Shown here: piece after piece, positions 8,863-17,621 of the stretch
Numbering within the stretch: position 1 is the stretch's first letter
How the letters are laid out: every line of letters begins with the position of its first letter
Assembly (NCBI RefSeq): GCF_003602275.1
Contig: NZ_QZVT01000001.1
Coordinates: 402,567 to 466,566 of the forward strand
DNA: 64,000 bases
Origin: Arthrobacter cheniae
Lineage (GTDB): Bacteria; Actinomycetota; Actinomycetes; Actinomycetales; Micrococcaceae
Direction of reading: 5' to 3'
Position numbers and translations under genes: made by a program
Notes under the pieces: model-generated
Seen by the model: the letters and a program-made list of their open reading frames with translations, nothing else
Database searches by the model: none
Told to the model about the DNA's origin: nothing

Positions 8863-8891
8863 CGGCGGCCGCGGGCATTCCGCGGCCGCCG
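8863..8891 (-). terminator. GC-rich hairpin between two xylanase genes
   Basis: A perfect 12-bp stem, CGGCGGCCGCGG (8863-8874) pairing with CCGCGGCCGCCG (8880-8891) around a 5-base loop. On the minus strand it follows the single-domain xylanase gene and precedes the CE4-GH10 gene, so it may be a terminator, an attenuator or an mRNA-stabilising hairpin. No run of U follows. Confidence 0.6.
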
Positions 8892-8996
8892 GGGGGGTGC
8901 TGCTCTTCGTGTTTCATGACGTGCTTCGTCTCGAACAACCGATTCCGCTACGGTCCGGGCGGGCCCCCTGCCCGCCCGGACCAGCGGGCCGGCCGG

Positions 8997-10136
8997 CTAG
9001 CGGTTGCCGCGTCCCGAGGATGCCTGCTCGAGGGTGTCCTGCAGCGCGTAGTAGGCGGGCTTGCGCGTGAAGTCGTTCCACATGACCGTCGCCTCGCCCT
9101 CGCCGCTGAAGAAGACGGGCACCCAGGAGTACTTGTCGGTGAAGCCCCAGATGGTGAAGGAGTTGCACTCCTCGACCGAGACGCAGGCCTCGAGGGCCCG
9201 CTGGTAGTAGCTCGCCTGCGTCGCGAGCTGCGCGTCGGTGGGCGTTGTCCCCGCCGCGACATCCATGCGCACGTCGATCTCGGTGATCGCCGTCTCGAGG
9301 CCGAGGGCGTCGAAGCGCTGCAGGTTGGCCTGGAGATCGCCCGGGAACCCGTAGCGCGTGCTGAGGTGCCCCTGGATGGCGAAGCCGTCCACCGGGACGC
9401 CCTGTGCCTGCAGCTTCGGAATCAGGTCGAGGTAGGCATTGCTCTTCGCGTTTATGCCCTCCACGCCGTAGTCGTTGAAGAACAGCTTGGCCTTCGGATC
9501 CGCTTCGTGCGCCCAACGGAACGCGTCGGCGATGATCTCGGGGCCGAGTTCACGAATCCAGATGTTGTCCGTCGTCCGCAGCGTCCCGTCTTCGTTGAAG
9601 ATCTCGTTGGCCACGTCCCACTGCTGGATCTTCCCCGCGTAGCGGCCGACCACGGTCTGGATGTGGTCCTTCAGGATGGCGCGCAGCTCGTCCTTCGAGA
9701 AGTTGCCCTCCTCGAGCCAGGCCGGATTCTGGCTGTGCCAGAACAGGGTGTGGCCGCGGACCACCTGCTTGTTCTCCTGGGCGAACTGCACGATGGCGTC
9801 CATCTCCGCGAAGCGGTAGGTGTTGTGCTCCGGGTGGACGAACTCCCACTTCGACTGGTTCTCGGGGGAGACGGAGCTGAACTCGGCCGCGAGGCGCTGC
9901 CGGTACTCCTGGTCGAAGGTGAACGGGGCCGGGTAGGGCTGCGTCTCGTGGTGGCCGCCTCCCGCGACGGCCGTACCGATCTTCAGGTCCTGCGGTGCCA
10001 CCCAGCGGAGGGTGTCCTTCTTCTCGACCGCCTGCGAGCGGGACGGCTGATCGGGGGCTGCGAGTGCCGGGGCTGCCATGGGGAGGATCATGGCCGACGC
10101 GAGGACTGTTGCGGCGATGGATGAACGAACCTGCAT
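8997..10136 (-). CDS. Secreted GH10 endo-1,4-beta-xylanase
   Basis: A 379-residue single-domain GH10 enzyme that cuts the xylan backbone outside the cell. ATG 10136 is chosen because it gives a proper Sec signal peptide (cleavage near PALA-APD, residue 27) and has AAAGGAGA 7 bp upstream; the frame is open further up but reads through the regulator gene. Catalytic residues are visible: acid/base Glu178 in WDVANEI and nucleophile Glu286 in ITEIDVR, with GHTLFWHSQ and FFNDYGVE as supporting GH10 motifs. Unlike its neighbour it has no carbohydrate-binding modules. It is divergent from a LacI regulator, with a perfect palindrome in the shared upstream region. Confidence 0.93.
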   Translation of the reverse strand: MQVRSSIAATVLASAMILPMAAPALAAPDQPSRSQAVEKKDTLRWVAPQDLKIGTAVAGGGHHETQPYPAPFTFDQEYRQRLAAEFSSVSPENQSKWEFVHPEHNTYRFAEMDAIVQFAQENKQVVRGHTLFWHSQNPAWLEEGNFSKDELRAILKDHIQTVVGRYAGKIQQWDVANEIFNEDGTLRTTDNIWIRELGPEIIADAFRWAHEADPKAKLFFNDYGVEGINAKSNAYLDLIPKLQAQGVPVDGFAIQGHLSTRYGFPGDLQANLQRFDALGLETAITEIDVRMDVAAGTTPTDAQLATQASYYQRALEACVSVEECNSFTIWGFTDKYSWVPVFFSGEGEATVMWNDFTRKPAYYALQDTLEQASSGRGNR

Positions 10137-10186
10137 GAGCTCTCCTTTGAGGTGCTGAGGTGCGGTGACCGATACTTCGGTCTCTG

Positions 10187-10208
10187 ATTTCCGGAAGTTT
10201 CCGGAAAT
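10187..10208. promoter_or_regulatory. Perfect 22-bp palindrome, likely LacI-family operator
   Basis: The arms ATTTCCGGAA (10187-10196) and TTCCGGAAAT (10199-10208) are exact inverted copies separated by GT. The site lies 51 bp before the xylanase start and 106 bp before the divergent LacI regulator, a fit for autoregulated repression. Its centre resembles the GAAA-N-TTTC operators described for xylan regulators of the BxlR type. Confidence 0.7.
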
Positions 10209-10313
10209 ACCCTTGCTGTAGGTGAGGAACATTGCACCCGAGAGGTCAAGGGTGAAATGTATTTCGCTTCCGGGGGTGCGCAATTGCAGCGTCGGTGTTC
10301 CCGAGGAGGATGA

Positions 10314-11339
10314 GTGCAGGACAATGCCCAACCAGTGGTGACCATCTCCGCCATCGCCTCTGCGGCGGGCGTCTCCGTCCCCACCGTGTCCCGTGTCCTC
10401 AACGGCCGGTCCGACGTCGCCCCCGCCACGCGCGAGCGCGTCGAGACGTTGCTCCGCGAGTACGGCTACCGGCGCCGCGGCACCACCACCCCCACTCCGT
10501 CTGGCCTCGTCGACCTCGTGTTCAACGATCTCGACAGCCCCTGGGCTGTCGAGATCATCCGTGGCGTCGAGGAATCGCTCAACGGCGACGGCCTGTCCGT
10601 GGTCGTCTCGGCGATCCACCGGCGCGGAGGCGCCGATTCGACACGCAAGTGGCTCGACATCCTGGCGGCCCGGGCGAGTGACGGGGCCATCCTCGTCACC
10701 ACCGACCTCGACTCGTTCCTGCATGCGGAACTCCAGCGCCTCAACCTCCCTGTCGTGGTGATCGACCCTGCAGGAGTGCCCGACCTCGAGGTACCCACCA
10801 TCGGTGCCACCAACTGGACGGGTGCCGTGACGGCCACCGAGCACCTCCTCGGACAGAACCACCGTCGCATCGGCTTCGTCGCCGGACGGCCGGGACTGTG
10901 GTGCAGCAGGGCTCGGCTGGACGGCTACCGCGCAGGGCTCGATGCCGCCGGCGTGGCCTTCGACCCCGCCCTGGTCATCAGCGGCGACTTCGACTACCAC
11001 TCGGGTTTCTCGGCCGGGACCGAGCTCCTCACCCTCACGGAACCCCCCACCGCCATCTTCGCCGCGAGCGACCAGATGGCCCTCGGGGTCTACGAGGCCG
11101 CGCGTCAGCAGGGGCTGCGCATCCCGGACGACCTCAGCGTGATCGGGTTCGACGACCTGCCCGAGGCCTCCTGGGCGTCGCCGCCCCTGACCACCGTCCG
11201 GCAGCCGCTGTCGGAGATGGGGACGCTTGCCGCCCGTACCCTCGTGCGACTGATCCGGGGCGAGCCGGTCGAGAGCCCACGCATCGAGTTGTCCACCCGG
11301 CTGATCCCCCGGGCCAGCGTCCGCCCACGGCCCGCCTGA
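10314..11339 (+). CDS. LacI-family transcriptional regulator (xylanase locus)
   Basis: A 341-residue repressor-type protein. The N-terminal helix-turn-helix and hinge are typical (ISAIASAAGVSVPTVSRVLN, then GRSDVAPATRERVETLL, about residues 10-48). The periplasmic-binding-protein-like effector domain follows, with FAASDQMALGVYEAARQQG and VIGFDDLPEASWASPPLTT near the end. GTG 10314 is preceded by GAGGAGGA. It is divergent from the single-domain xylanase and sits upstream of xylA, so control of the xylanase genes is the simplest inference; the effector is probably a xylo-oligosaccharide, but nothing in the sequence shows this. It is similar in layout to the second LacI regulator at 20.9 kb. Confidence 0.88.
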   Translation: MQDNAQPVVTISAIASAAGVSVPTVSRVLNGRSDVAPATRERVETLLREYGYRRRGTTTPTPSGLVDLVFNDLDSPWAVEIIRGVEESLNGDGLSVVVSAIHRRGGADSTRKWLDILAARASDGAILVTTDLDSFLHAELQRLNLPVVVIDPAGVPDLEVPTIGATNWTGAVTATEHLLGQNHRRIGFVAGRPGLWCSRARLDGYRAGLDAAGVAFDPALVISGDFDYHSGFSAGTELLTLTEPPTAIFAASDQMALGVYEAARQQGLRIPDDLSVIGFDDLPEASWASPPLTTVRQPLSEMGTLAARTLVRLIRGEPVESPRIELSTRLIPRASVRPRPA

Positions 11340-11387
11340 CCGGACAGCACCGGAACGACGCCACCGGACGCAAGCACATGGTTCCCC

Positions 11388-11434
11388 TTGACTCTCCCCG
11401 CGCGGAACGAATATGTTTGTAACGGCAACATATT
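11388..11434 (+). promoter_or_regulatory. xylAB promoter with overlapping operator
   Basis: TTGACT (11388-11393) and TATGTT (11412-11417) are spaced by 18 bp. Over the -10 box lies an inverted repeat, AATATGTT (11410-11417) and AACATATT (11427-11434), with a 9-base spacer. The GTTT...AAC character fits operators of ROK-type XylR repressors; the ROK gene at 22.0 kb is the obvious candidate. Confidence 0.65.
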
Positions 11435-11461
11435 AGTCACACACACTTCCTGGAGCACTCA

Positions 11462-12652
11462 ATGGCGATCGAGCCCACTCGCGATGACAAATTTTCCTTC
11501 GGACTCTGGACGGTGGGCTGGGAAGCCCAGGACCAGTTCGGTTCCGCTACCCGCGCCCCCCTCGACGCAGTCGAGGCCGTCGAACGCCTGAGCGACCTCG
11601 GCGCGTACGGCATCACCTTCCACGACGACGATCTCTTCCCCTTCGGTTCCACCGCCGATGAGCGCCGGGCGCAGATCGACCGGCTGAAGGGCGCCCTCGA
11701 CTCCACCGGCCTGATCGTGCCCATGGTGACGACGAACCTCTTCAGCCACCCCGTCTTCAAGGACGGCGGTTTCACGAGCAACGACCGCGGCGTCCGCCGC
11801 TTCGCCCTGCGCAAGGTCCTCGACAACATCGACCTCGCAGCCGAGCTCGGCGCCAAGACGTTCGTCATGTGGGGCGGGCGCGAAGGCAGCGAGTACGACG
11901 CCGCCAAGGACATCCGCGGAGCCCTCGAACGCTACCGCGAAGCCGTCAACCTGCTCGGCGACTACGTCACCGACAAGGGCTACGACATCCGCTTCGCGAT
12001 CGAACCCAAGCCCAACGAACCGCGCGGCGACATCCTGCTGCCCACGCTCGGACACGCGATGGCGTTCATCGAGACGCTCGAGCGCCCTGAACTGGTTGGC
12101 ATCAACCCGGAGACGGGCCACGAGCAGATGGCCGGCCTCAACTTCACACACGGAATTGCCCAGGCCCTCTACCAGGGCAAGCTGTTCCACATCGACCTCA
12201 ACGGTCAGCGCAGCATCAAGTTCGACCAGGACCTCGTGTTCGGTCATGGCGACCTGCAGAACGCCTTCTCCCTCGTGGACCTGCTGGAGAACGGTGGCCC
12301 CACGGGTGGGCCGTCCTACGACGGACCGCGTCACTTCGACTACAAGCCGAGCCGCACCGAGGACATGGACGGAGTCTGGGATTCTGCCGCCGCGAACATG
12401 CAGACCTACCTGCTGCTCAAGGAACGCGCCGCAGCTTTCCGCGCCGATCCCGAGGTGCAGGCGGCACTCACCGCGTCCCGCGTGTCCGAGATCAACGAGC
12501 CCACGCTCAACGAGGGTGAGGGCTACGAGGTGCTGCGCGCCGACCGCTCCTCCTACGAGGACTTCGACACCGATGCCTACTTCAACGGCAAGGGCTTCGG
12601 CTTCGTGAAGTTGCAGCAGCTCTTCATCGAGCACCTGCTCGGGGCCCGCTGA
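11462..12652 (+). CDS. xylA: Xylose isomerase XylA (class I)
   Basis: Converts D-xylose to D-xylulose in the cytoplasm; 396 residues, close to the Streptomyces-type class I enzymes. The key residues of that family are at the expected places: His54 and Asp57 in [12 protein letters not shown], Glu181 and Lys183 in [11 protein letters not shown], Glu217 and His220 in [12 protein letters not shown], Asp245 in FHIDLNGQ, Asp255 and Asp257 in [10 protein letters not shown], and an Asp near 293 in RHFDYKP. The short N-terminus without the long class II extension also fits. The gene lies 3 bp before xylB and behind the palindrome-bearing promoter at 11388-11434. Confidence 0.97.
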   Translation: MAIEPTRDDKFSFGLWTVGWEAQDQFGSATRAPLDAVEAVERLSDLGAYGITFHDDDLFPFGSTADERRAQIDRLKGALDSTGLIVPMVTTNLFSHPVFKDGGFTSNDRGVRRFALRKVLDNIDLAAELGAKTFVMWGGREGSEYDAAKDIRGALERYREAVNLLGDYVTDKGYDIRFAIEPKPNEPRGDILLPTLGHAMAFIETLERPELVGINPETGHEQMAGLNFTHGIAQALYQGKLFHIDLNGQRSIKFDQDLVFGHGDLQNAFSLVDLLENGGPTGGPSYDGPRHFDYKPSRTEDMDGVWDSAAANMQTYLLLKERAAAFRADPEVQAALTASRVSEINEPTLNEGEGYEVLRADRSSYEDFDTDAYFNGKGFGFVKLQQLFIEHLLGAR

Positions 12653-12655
12653 CCC

Positions 12656-14134
12656 ATGGCGCTCGTCACGGGCGTCGACTCCTCGACGCAGAGCTGCAAG
12701 GTCGTCGTCGTCGACTCCCTGACCGGCGCCGACATCCGCAGCGGCCGTGCCCTCCACCCGGAGGGCACGGAGGTGGACCCGGAGTCGTGGTGGCAGGCCC
12801 TGCTCGCCGCGCTGGTGGCCGGGAACGGGCTCGGGAACGATGTCGATGCCCTCTCCATCGCGGGCCAGCAGCACGGCATGGTGCTGCTGGGTCGTGACGG
12901 CCGGGTCCTCCGCGACGCGCTGCTATGGAACGACACCCGTTCCGCAGGTGCTGCCCGGGACCTCATCGCTGAGCTGGGCGTCGATGAACTCGTCGCCCGC
13001 ACAGGACTGGCGCCCGTCGCATCCTTCACCAGCACCAAGGTGCGGTGGGTGCGCGATGCCGAGCCCGACCTCGTTCCGCGGATCGCCGCTGTGGCGCTCC
13101 CCCATGACTTGCTGACGTGGCGCCTCCGCGGCTTCGGACCCGAGGGCGAGGCGCCCCTGGGTCCGGTCCTCGAGGAGCTCGTGACCGACCGCTCGGATGT
13201 GAGCGGCACCGGCTACTGGAACCCCGCCACGGGTGCGTACGATCTCGAGCTGTTCGAGCAGCTCCTCGGTCGGCCTGCCCGTGAAGGTGGAAGCCATGGT
13301 GGGAACGGCCCGGACGCGGTGGTGCTTCCCCGCGTCCTCGGAGCAGACGAATCCGCCGGCGTCGTGCACCCGTCGTACACGGCATCGGGCGGCCGCCGCG
13401 TCGTGCTTGGAGCGGGAGCCGGCGACAACGCCGGCGCCGCCCTCGGGCTGGGCGCGGTGGAGGGCGACGTCGTCGTGTCCCTCGGCACCAGCGGCACCGT
13501 CTTCGCGGTCACCGCGGACGCAGTGGCGGATGCGAGCGGGACGGTTGCGGGCTTCGCCGACGCCGGCGGACTGTTCCTCCCGCTCGTTGCGACCCTCAAC
13601 GCGGCACGTGTGCTGTCCTCGGTGTCAGGGATCCTCGGCGTCGATCACGATGGCTTCGCCGCACTGGCGCTGGCTGCGGCTCCGGGCGCGGGCGGCGTGG
13701 TCCTGCTGCCGTACTTCGAGGGCGAGCGCACACCCAACCTCCCCACGGCGAAGGCGAGCTTCCACAACCTCAGCATCGCCTCGAGCACCCGGGAGAACAT
13801 TGCCCGGGCCTCGATCGAGGGGATGCTGTGCGGACTGGCGGATGCACTGGACGCCGTGCGTGCAACGGGCGTGACACCGCGCCGGCTGCTCCTGATCGGC
13901 GGAGCCGCACAGAACGCTGCCGTGCAGCAGGTGGCGGCTCAGGTCTTCGATCTGCCCGTGAGCATCCCGGCTCCGGGAGAGTACGTGGCCCGCGGTGCCG
14001 CAGTGCAGGCCGCCTGGGTCCTGACGGGGTCGAGGCCTTCGTGGACGGTCGACACCGTGGAGGACCGCCCTTCCGATCACCGGCCGGTCATCCGGGAACA
14101 GTATCGGACAGCGGTGGCGTCCCTGACGTTCTAG
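12656..14134 (+). CDS. xylB: Xylulokinase XylB
   Basis: Phosphorylates D-xylulose to xylulose 5-phosphate, feeding the pentose phosphate pathway (492 residues, FGGY kinase family). Visible motifs: GVDSSTQSCKVVVVD (N-terminal phosphate loop), SIAGQQHGMVLL (substrate site), LLWNDTRS, HDLLTWRL, GAGAGDNAGAALGLG with SLGTSGTVFAV (second ATPase domain), and RLLLIGGAAQNAAVQQVAAQVF. It starts 3 bp after xylA and is followed by a strong terminator, making xylAB a two-gene operon. Confidence 0.95.
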   Translation: MALVTGVDSSTQSCKVVVVDSLTGADIRSGRALHPEGTEVDPESWWQALLAALVAGNGLGNDVDALSIAGQQHGMVLLGRDGRVLRDALLWNDTRSAGAARDLIAELGVDELVARTGLAPVASFTSTKVRWVRDAEPDLVPRIAAVALPHDLLTWRLRGFGPEGEAPLGPVLEELVTDRSDVSGTGYWNPATGAYDLELFEQLLGRPAREGGSHGGNGPDAVVLPRVLGADESAGVVHPSYTASGGRRVVLGAGAGDNAGAALGLGAVEGDVVVSLGTSGTVFAVTADAVADASGTVAGFADAGGLFLPLVATLNAARVLSSVSGILGVDHDGFAALALAAAPGAGGVVLLPYFEGERTPNLPTAKASFHNLSIASSTRENIARASIEGMLCGLADALDAVRATGVTPRRLLLIGGAAQNAAVQQVAAQVFDLPVSIPAPGEYVARGAAVQAAWVLTGSRPSWTVDTVEDRPSDHRPVIREQYRTAVASLTF

Positions 14135-14151
14135 CCGCTCTCCGGACATGC

Positions 14152-14185
14152 CGAGAGGCACCGCCCATCCGGGCGGTGCCTCTCG
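14152..14185. terminator. Terminator after xylB
   Basis: A perfect 15-bp stem, CGAGAGGCACCGCCC (14152-14166) with GGGCGGTGCCTCTCG (14171-14185), around the loop ATCC. It lies between the convergent xylB and the membrane-protein gene at 14204 and can serve both. Confidence 0.9.
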
Positions 14186-14203
14186 CGTTGTGCGGGGTCC
14201 GTG

Positions 14204-14827
14204 CTAGACCAGGCCGGCCTGGTGGTCGATGCCCACCTGGTCCACCTTGCGGTGGAAGCGCATCCCGGCCTTGCCTCCGAGGATGGCCCCGATCAGCGGG
14301 ATCAGGATTGCGATGGCGAGCCCGATCAGGCCGCTGGTGGTCAGTGCACTGCCGTCCACGGGGATGCTCGGCGCACCGTTCAGGTTGGAGAGCACGTTGA
14401 ACTGGTCGCCCGCAACAGCTGCGAGGATGGCCAGGACGATCGCGATGATGATGCCCCAGAGCCAGACCGCGAGGCCCTGCTTGACGCCGTCGAACCGTGC
14501 CATCCGGCCGGCGACGTAGCCGCCGCAGTAGTAGGCGACGAACAGGATGATCGCGAGCACGATCCCGCTGATGATCCCGATGGTCTGGGCGTTCTCCTGG
14601 GCCTGACTGGCAGCGTCATTCGCAGTGCTCGAGTTCGCTGCTCCGACTCCGACGCCGATTGCCGCGGCGAGCGCACTGAGGATGACCGTGAGGCCGATCG
14701 CGGTCAGCCAGCCGAAGAACGCCGAGCCGAACTTGATGCCGCCGAACTGCTCCTTCTCCGCAGCGACGACGTCGTTGCGCCTGCTCTTCGGGGTACTCGC
14801 GCCCGATGTGTTGTCTGCTGATGCCAT
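14204..14827 (-). CDS. Four-helix membrane protein, YrzE/TIGR04086-like
   Basis: A 207-residue membrane protein. ATG 14827 is chosen (MASADNTSGASTPKSRRNDVV); a polar head of about 35 residues precedes the membrane part. Four hydrophobic segments are visible: FFGWLTAIGLTVILSALAAAIG, GIISGIVLAIILFVAYYCGG, AVWLWGIIIAIVLAILAAVAG and GLIGLAIAILIPLIGAILGG. The pattern with YYCGGYVAGRMARFDGVKQGL between helices 2 and 3 resembles the small YrzE/TIGR04086 group. No function is known. It is the one gene in the xylan block with no obvious link to xylan. Confidence 0.6.
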   Translation of the reverse strand: MASADNTSGASTPKSRRNDVVAAEKEQFGGIKFGSAFFGWLTAIGLTVILSALAAAIGVGVGAANSSTANDAASQAQENAQTIGIISGIVLAIILFVAYYCGGYVAGRMARFDGVKQGLAVWLWGIIIAIVLAILAAVAGDQFNVLSNLNGAPSIPVDGSALTTSGLIGLAIAILIPLIGAILGGKAGMRFHRKVDQVGIDHQAGLV

Positions 14828-15282
14828 GATGCTCGTGCTCCCTGGTAGGTGTGGATGATCCGGTTCCCGCAACAGTGCTGCTGGACAACATGATCAGTCT
14901 GCTTACTACCCTGAACGCTGCCTGCACGCGGATGCAAGCTGCTTAGGGCGCCCGCCATCCATGATGCGAGGTCCTGTTGGACAGGAACACCTTCGATTTC
15001 CGCGCGGTGGTGCGGATCCATGACCTCTGAGCAGGAATTCGAGAGGGGCGACACTGCGGCTGAAGAAGCCGACGACTTTCGTGACCTCTTTGTTCGTTGC
15101 CTCGAGGGCCTGCTGAGGGTATGGGGCGCGGAACCATCGTCCCGTCACCCGGCCCGGCGGTCGTCGTCGTGGCGTCGTCGTGGCCGACCGCAGGAGTACC
15201 TGTCCCTGCGCGCACAAAGGCCGCGACCCGCGACCGCCGAAGCGGAAGCGGGCCGTGGCCTTGACGAAACGTGCCGCCGCTG
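14828..15282. other. Unassigned 455-bp stretch
   Basis: Between the YrzE-like gene and the 3-prime end of the GH3 gene. Open frames exist on both strands, but none has a convincing start, ribosome site or recognisable protein motif. It must hold the promoter of the membrane-protein gene; no clear -35/-10 pair was picked out. It could be a remnant of older sequence. Confidence 0.4.
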
Positions 15283-17619
15283 TCAGAGCGGTGTGACCTG
15301 CACATCGCAGTGCAGGCGCCGGGTGTGGTCGACGGGCCGGACAGCCCCGGTCAGCGTGAGCGGGACAACCGCGCGGATGTCACTGCTCGAGGCACCCAGC
15401 CGCAACTCGAGCGCACCGGGTTCGACGATCCGCACCCGGTCCCGGCCGGTGAAGGCCGTGACGTCGGCCGGGACCGTGAACGCGATCCTCGCCGAGGATC
15501 CCGCGGCGAGGGGGACCCGTGCGTAGCCGATCAGCCGCTGGACCGGTCGCACGACGGACGCCACCGGATCGTGCAGGTACAGCTGCACCACCTCGACCCC
15601 ATCGCGCTCGCCCGTATTCGTGACCGTGACATGTACGCCGGCCTCACCGTCGGTCGGGGCGGAGTCCGCAGCCGATCCCGCATCATCCCAGCTGAAGCTG
15701 GTGTAGCTGAGGCCGTGACCGAAGGCGAACGCCGCCGTCGGATCGATGTTCGACACTCCACTGGACTGCGCGAGGGGCGCAGCGAGGTAGGTGGACGGCT
15801 GCGCGCCGGGCGACCGGGGAATGCTGACCGGAAGGCGCCCGGCCGGATTGATCCGTCCGCTGAGCACCCCGGCGACGGCGGCGGCCCCCTCCTCGCCCGG
15901 GAAGAAGCCCTGGACGATGGCGGCCGCGCGGGTCACGGCAGACCCGAGCGCGTACGGCCGCCCGGTCAGCAGCACGACGACGACGGGCTTCCCCGTCGCC
16001 AGCAGGGTGTCGAGGAGCTGCTGCTGCACCCCCGGCAGTTCCAGCGACTCCGCGTCGCACCCCTCGCCGCTCGTTCCACGGCCGAACAGCCCGGCCCGGT
16101 CACCGAGGACCGCGACGACGACGTCGGACCCGTTCGCGACGGCGAGAGCCTCGTCGAAGCCGGTGGTCGCGGTGCCGTCGATGGTGCAGCCCGTGGCGAT
16201 CGTGATGTCGCTGTCGGGGAACTCCTGCTCGAGTGCTTCCGCGACCGTGGGAATTGCCAGGCCGAGCTCGACCTCGGGGTGCTGCTCGCCCACGTGCGCG
16301 GGGAACGAGTAGCAGCCGAGGAAAGCGCGGTGCGTGGCGGCGTTCGGTCCGATCAGGCCGATGCGGGGAGCGGCGGTGAGGGGAAGGATGCCGCTGTTGC
16401 CGACCAGGACGATCGACTGCTCGGCGAGCTCCGCGGCGATCGCCCGGTTGCCCGGCGTGTCGAGATCGACGATCGGAGCTCCCCCGCCCGCCAGGGCCGG
16501 CGGGACGGGCGACCAGTCCGGATCGAGCAGGCCGAGGTCCAGCTTCTGCCGCAGCACCCGGCGGAGCGCCTGGTCCACCACGTCCTCGGACAGCCGGCCG
16601 TCGTCGATCTCCGCGACGAGGTGCTCGCCGAACGTGTGGATGGTGGGCAGTTCGACGTCGACCCCTGCGGTGAGCGCCGCGGCAGCGGCCTCCCCGAGGG
16701 TCGCCGCGACCCGGTGGAGTTCCTTGAGGAAGGCGATGCCGAAGTAGTCGGCCACGACCGTGCCCTGGAAGCCCCAGGTGTCGCGGAGCAGCGTCGTGAG
16801 GAGGGATCCGTCGGCCGCCGTCGGGACGCCGTCGATGTCCGTGTAGGCGTGCATGACCGAACGGACGCCCGACTCGCGGACGGCCATCTCGAACGGCGGG
16901 AGAAGCACGTCGGCGCGCTCCCGCTCGCCGATCGACACGGGGGCGAGGTTACGGCCCGCCTTCGACGCCGAGTAGCCGACGAAGTGCTTGAGCGTCGCCA
17001 CGATCCCGGCGCGCTCGAGCCCCTGCACGTAGGCCGTCGCGACGGTCCCGATGAGGTACGGGTCCTCGCCGATGGTCTCCTCGACCCTGCCCCAGCGGGC
17101 GTCGCGGACGACGTCGAGCACGGGGGCGAGCCCTTGGTGCACGCCCACGGAGCGGAGGTCCGCGCCGATGGCCGAGGACATGGTCCGCACCAGGTCCGGG
17201 TTGAAGGTGGCACCCCAGGCGAGGGGTACCGGATACGCCGTCGCCTTCCAGGCCGCGAAGCCTGCGAGGCACTCCTCGTGGACGAGCGCGGGGATGCCGA
17301 AACGGTTCGCCGCCGTGATGCGCTCCTGCGTGCGCTGCAGGGACAGGGCGCCGAGTCCGGGTTCCACCGGCGCCGTCCCGAAGGGGCGCGTCAACTGGCC
17401 CAGGCCGTGCGGCAGGAGTTCGTCGAGGTCCACCGCCTCGTTCATCTCGTGCTGGTGCGGGGCCACCTCGCCGCCCTCGGTGTTGGCGCCGACCCAGACG
17501 CCGACGAGCTGCGCGACCTTCTCGCGCAGGGTCATCATTCCGACCAGGGCGTCCACCCGGTCCTCGGGGGTGGCGGCGGGATCGCGCCAGCGGGCGTCAT
17601 TCAGAGTTGTCTCAGTCAT
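15283..17619 (-). CDS. bxlA: GH3 beta-xylosidase / beta-glucosidase (BxlA-like)
   Basis: A 778-residue cytoplasmic glycosidase; there is no signal peptide, so it would act on imported oligosaccharides. GH3 features: N-terminal TIM-barrel domain with KHFVGYSASKAGRN and the nucleophile region GTVVADYFGIAFLK (Asp near residue 286), then the alpha/beta sandwich with EQSIVLVGNSGILPL and PAGRLPVSIPRSPG, then a fibronectin-III-like C-terminal domain. ATG 17619 is preferred to GTG 17625 because GGCGGAA lies 8 bp upstream of it. It is the last gene of an operon with two permeases and a binding protein, an order that matches the Streptomyces bxlEFG-bxlA cluster for xylobiose; on that basis beta-xylosidase is more likely than beta-glucosidase. 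Confidence 0.88.
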   Translation of the reverse strand: MTETTLNDARWRDPAATPEDRVDALVGMMTLREKVAQLVGVWVGANTEGGEVAPHQHEMNEAVDLDELLPHGLGQLTRPFGTAPVEPGLGALSLQRTQERITAANRFGIPALVHEECLAGFAAWKATAYPVPLAWGATFNPDLVRTMSSAIGADLRSVGVHQGLAPVLDVVRDARWGRVEETIGEDPYLIGTVATAYVQGLERAGIVATLKHFVGYSASKAGRNLAPVSIGERERADVLLPPFEMAVRESGVRSVMHAYTDIDGVPTAADGSLLTTLLRDTWGFQGTVVADYFGIAFLKELHRVAATLGEAAAAALTAGVDVELPTIHTFGEHLVAEIDDGRLSEDVVDQALRRVLRQKLDLGLLDPDWSPVPPALAGGGAPIVDLDTPGNRAIAAELAEQSIVLVGNSGILPLTAAPRIGLIGPNAATHRAFLGCYSFPAHVGEQHPEVELGLAIPTVAEALEQEFPDSDITIATGCTIDGTATTGFDEALAVANGSDVVVAVLGDRAGLFGRGTSGEGCDAESLELPGVQQQLLDTLLATGKPVVVVLLTGRPYALGSAVTRAAAIVQGFFPGEEGAAAVAGVLSGRINPAGRLPVSIPRSPGAQPSTYLAAPLAQSSGVSNIDPTAAFAFGHGLSYTSFSWDDAGSAADSAPTDGEAGVHVTVTNTGERDGVEVVQLYLHDPVASVVRPVQRLIGYARVPLAAGSSARIAFTVPADVTAFTGRDRVRIVEPGALELRLGASSSDIRAVVPLTLTGAVRPVDHTRRLHCDVQVTPL

Positions 17620-17621
17620 GG

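Noticed and set aside
10137-11000. Much longer N-terminus for the single-domain xylanase (frame open to 11000)
   Set aside because: It would read through the LacI gene; ATG 10136 has a ribosome site and gives a proper signal peptide.
14906-15526. Small open frames on both strands near 15 kb
   Set aside because: No start signal or known motif, and part overlaps the GH3 gene; kept only as an unassigned stretch.
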